From Mucilaginibacter pineti (GTDB lineage Bacteria > Bacteroidota > Bacteroidia > Sphingobacteriales > Sphingobacteriaceae), in contig NZ_FNAI01000003.1 of assembly GCF_900101875.1 (NCBI RefSeq), positions 186,001 to 250,000 of the forward strand: a stretch of DNA of 64,000 nucleotides. Reading direction: 5' to 3'. The translations under genes were made by a program, and so were the position numbers. Under the pieces are notes generated by a model. That model saw nothing but the letters and a program-made list of their open reading frames with translations. It had not been told where the DNA came from and searched no databases. Of the stretch, positions 63,076 through 64,000 are shown in pieces; the stretch's first letter is position 1; the number at the start of each line of letters is the position of its first letter.

Positions 63076-63261
63076 TAAGTTTTACTCCAAAACAGCACAC
63101 CCGGAGAAACCGGTTATAAAGAGTGTGGCCGCAGGCAAAAAGTTCGAAAACCACATCCGGATTTCGGTGCTGGATGAACTCAAACCGGGCATTTTTGTTT
63201 ATATCCTCGAGTCTTACGAACTTTAAGTCAAACCAAGTTTTAATCTGCCTGTTTAAACGCT
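63076..63261 (+). other. Gap with a short coding scrap before the UvrA-like gene
   Basis: In this gap the plus strand reads VAAGKKFENHIRISVLDEL and KPGIFVYILESYEL before TAA at about 63225, without a start codon. It is protein-like, perhaps the tail of a secreted protein, family unknown. The remaining 35 bp precede the UvrA-like start. Confidence 0.3.
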
Positions 63262-64000
63262 ATGGCTAAAACAGGTAGGGACTTTACAGGCTTTGTCCGG
63301 GTCCGGGGTGCGCGGGAACACAATTTGAAGAATGTGAACCTGGATATCCCACGGGATGCGCTGGTCGTATTTACGGGTATCTCCGGATCGGGGAAATCCT
63401 CTTTGGCTTTCGGTACTTTATATGCCGAGGCGCAGCGACGCTATTTGGAATCTGTTTCTCCTTACGCCCGGCGTTTGTTTAACCAGATGGCGATTCCTGA
63501 GGTGGACGAAATAGAGGGTTTGCCTCCGGCTGTTGCTTTGCAGCAGCAGCGCGGCGCGGCCAGTACCCGTTCATCTGTCGGCAGCGTAACGACTTTATCG
63601 AATCTGTTGCGGATGCTGTATTCCAGGGCGGGTGACTACCCGGCCGGACAAAGTATTATTTACGCCGAATCCTTTTCACCCAATACGCCGGAAGGAGCAT
63701 GTACCGAATGCCATGGTTTGGGCAAAGTTTACGAGATCACCGAAAAAACGATGGTGCCGGACGATACGCTGACGATCCGGGAAAAGGCGATCGCTTCCTG
63801 GCCCTCGGCCTGGCAGGGTCAGAACCAGCGCGATATCCTGACCACGATGGGTTATGATATCGATGTGCCTTGGAAAGACCTGCCGAAAAAAGATCGTGAT
63901 TGGATTTTATTTACCGAGGAGCAGCCAGTGGTACCGGTTTATTCGGGCTATTCCCATGCCGAGATCAAACGCTTTATTGCCAGCAAACGCCAGCCCGATT
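63262..64000 (+). CDS. UvrA-like ABC ATPase (UvrA2-type), 5' part, runs off the window
   Basis: 246 codons, open to the window edge. Begins [24 protein letters not shown] style: [19 protein letters not shown], Walker [21 protein letters not shown] (residues 33-52), [33 protein letters not shown], and the zinc-site region [13 protein letters not shown]. Compared with canonical UvrA the segment after LRMLYSRAG is short and lacks the first zinc module and most of the UvrB-binding insert, as in UvrA2/DrrC-type paralogues. Those act in DNA damage or drug tolerance. The complete length cannot be seen. Confidence 0.88.
   Translation, partial: MAKTGRDFTGFVRVRGAREHNLKNVNLDIPRDALVVFTGISGSGKSSLAFGTLYAEAQRRYLESVSPYARRLFNQMAIPEVDEIEGLPPAVALQQQRGAASTRSSVGSVTTLSNLLRMLYSRAGDYPAGQSIIYAESFSPNTPEGACTECHGLGKVYEITEKTMVPDDTLTIREKAIASWPSAWQGQNQRDILTTMGYDIDVPWKDLPKKDRDWILFTEEQPVVPVYSGYSHAEIKRFIASKRQPD

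Overview
The window comes from a member of the Bacteroidota, most likely family Sphingobacteriaceae (Mucilaginibacter- or Pedobacter-like). The signs are the LytS/LytTR pair, many AraC and Crp regulators, lipoproteins with Bacteroidota-type signal peptides, the ABC-permease/M1-peptidase fusion, DUF3500, GH43/GH10 xylan enzymes and the TetX-like monooxygenase. No tRNA, rRNA or CRISPR array is visible. This is chromosomal accessory sequence with an unusually high load of frameshifted genes and gene scraps.

Layout. (1) 1-8.8 kb, DNA damage and mobile scars: a SRAP protein; a transposase-like ORF joining an IS21-like N-terminus to an IS630-like catalytic domain; a 3' scrap of umuC; a DUF3320-like scrap; tatA; a region-2-only sigma factor with a ChrR-like cupin anti-sigma; then the operon [63-aa helical protein - UmuD-like - UmuC], divergent from a frameshifted S1/P1 nuclease. 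SRAP and the umuDC operon share a palindrome, ACTAA-N5-TTAGT, next to their starts, a candidate SOS-type operator. (2) 8.8-12.1 kb: AraC regulator, SDR oxidoreductase, OB-like secreted protein, membrane protein. (3) 12.1-15 kb, decay zone: GH43 and GH10 xylanolytic genes cut down, with the GH10 remnant running into an Hsp20 gene, and a decayed histidine kinase beside an intact response regulator. (4) 15-23 kb: MBL/rhodanese protein, Crp-type regulator, histidine kinase, NmrA-like and YjdM proteins. (5) 23-26.6 kb: small secreted proteins and a di-haem peroxidase. (6) 26.8-31.4 kb: a 1216-residue ABC-permease/M1-peptidase fusion and its ATPase. (7) 31.6-46.6 kb: threonine-dehydrogenase-like SDR, YdjM-like hydrolase coupled to a cardiolipin synthase, a GC-rich foreign-looking membrane gene, lipoproteins, DoxX proteins, AraC. 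(8) 47-56 kb: LytS/LytTR pair, OsmC homologue lacking its first cysteine, sigma-54 activator, histidine phosphatase, large GAF protein. (9) 56.5-64 kb: operon DUF3500-DUF3500-HupE, then AraC, TetX-like monooxygenase, decayed TetR, and the start of a UvrA-like ATPase that runs off the window.

The clearest functional unit is the proposed damage-response set: SRAP, the UmuD-like protein whose Ser-Lys dyad aligns to Ala-Arg, UmuC, and the 63-residue leader protein. Most other neighbourhoods are small stress, envelope or redox operons. About ten genes carry one apparent frameshift each; whether these are real or assembly errors needs the raw reads. Four remnants carry an in-frame TAG where Gln would fit.
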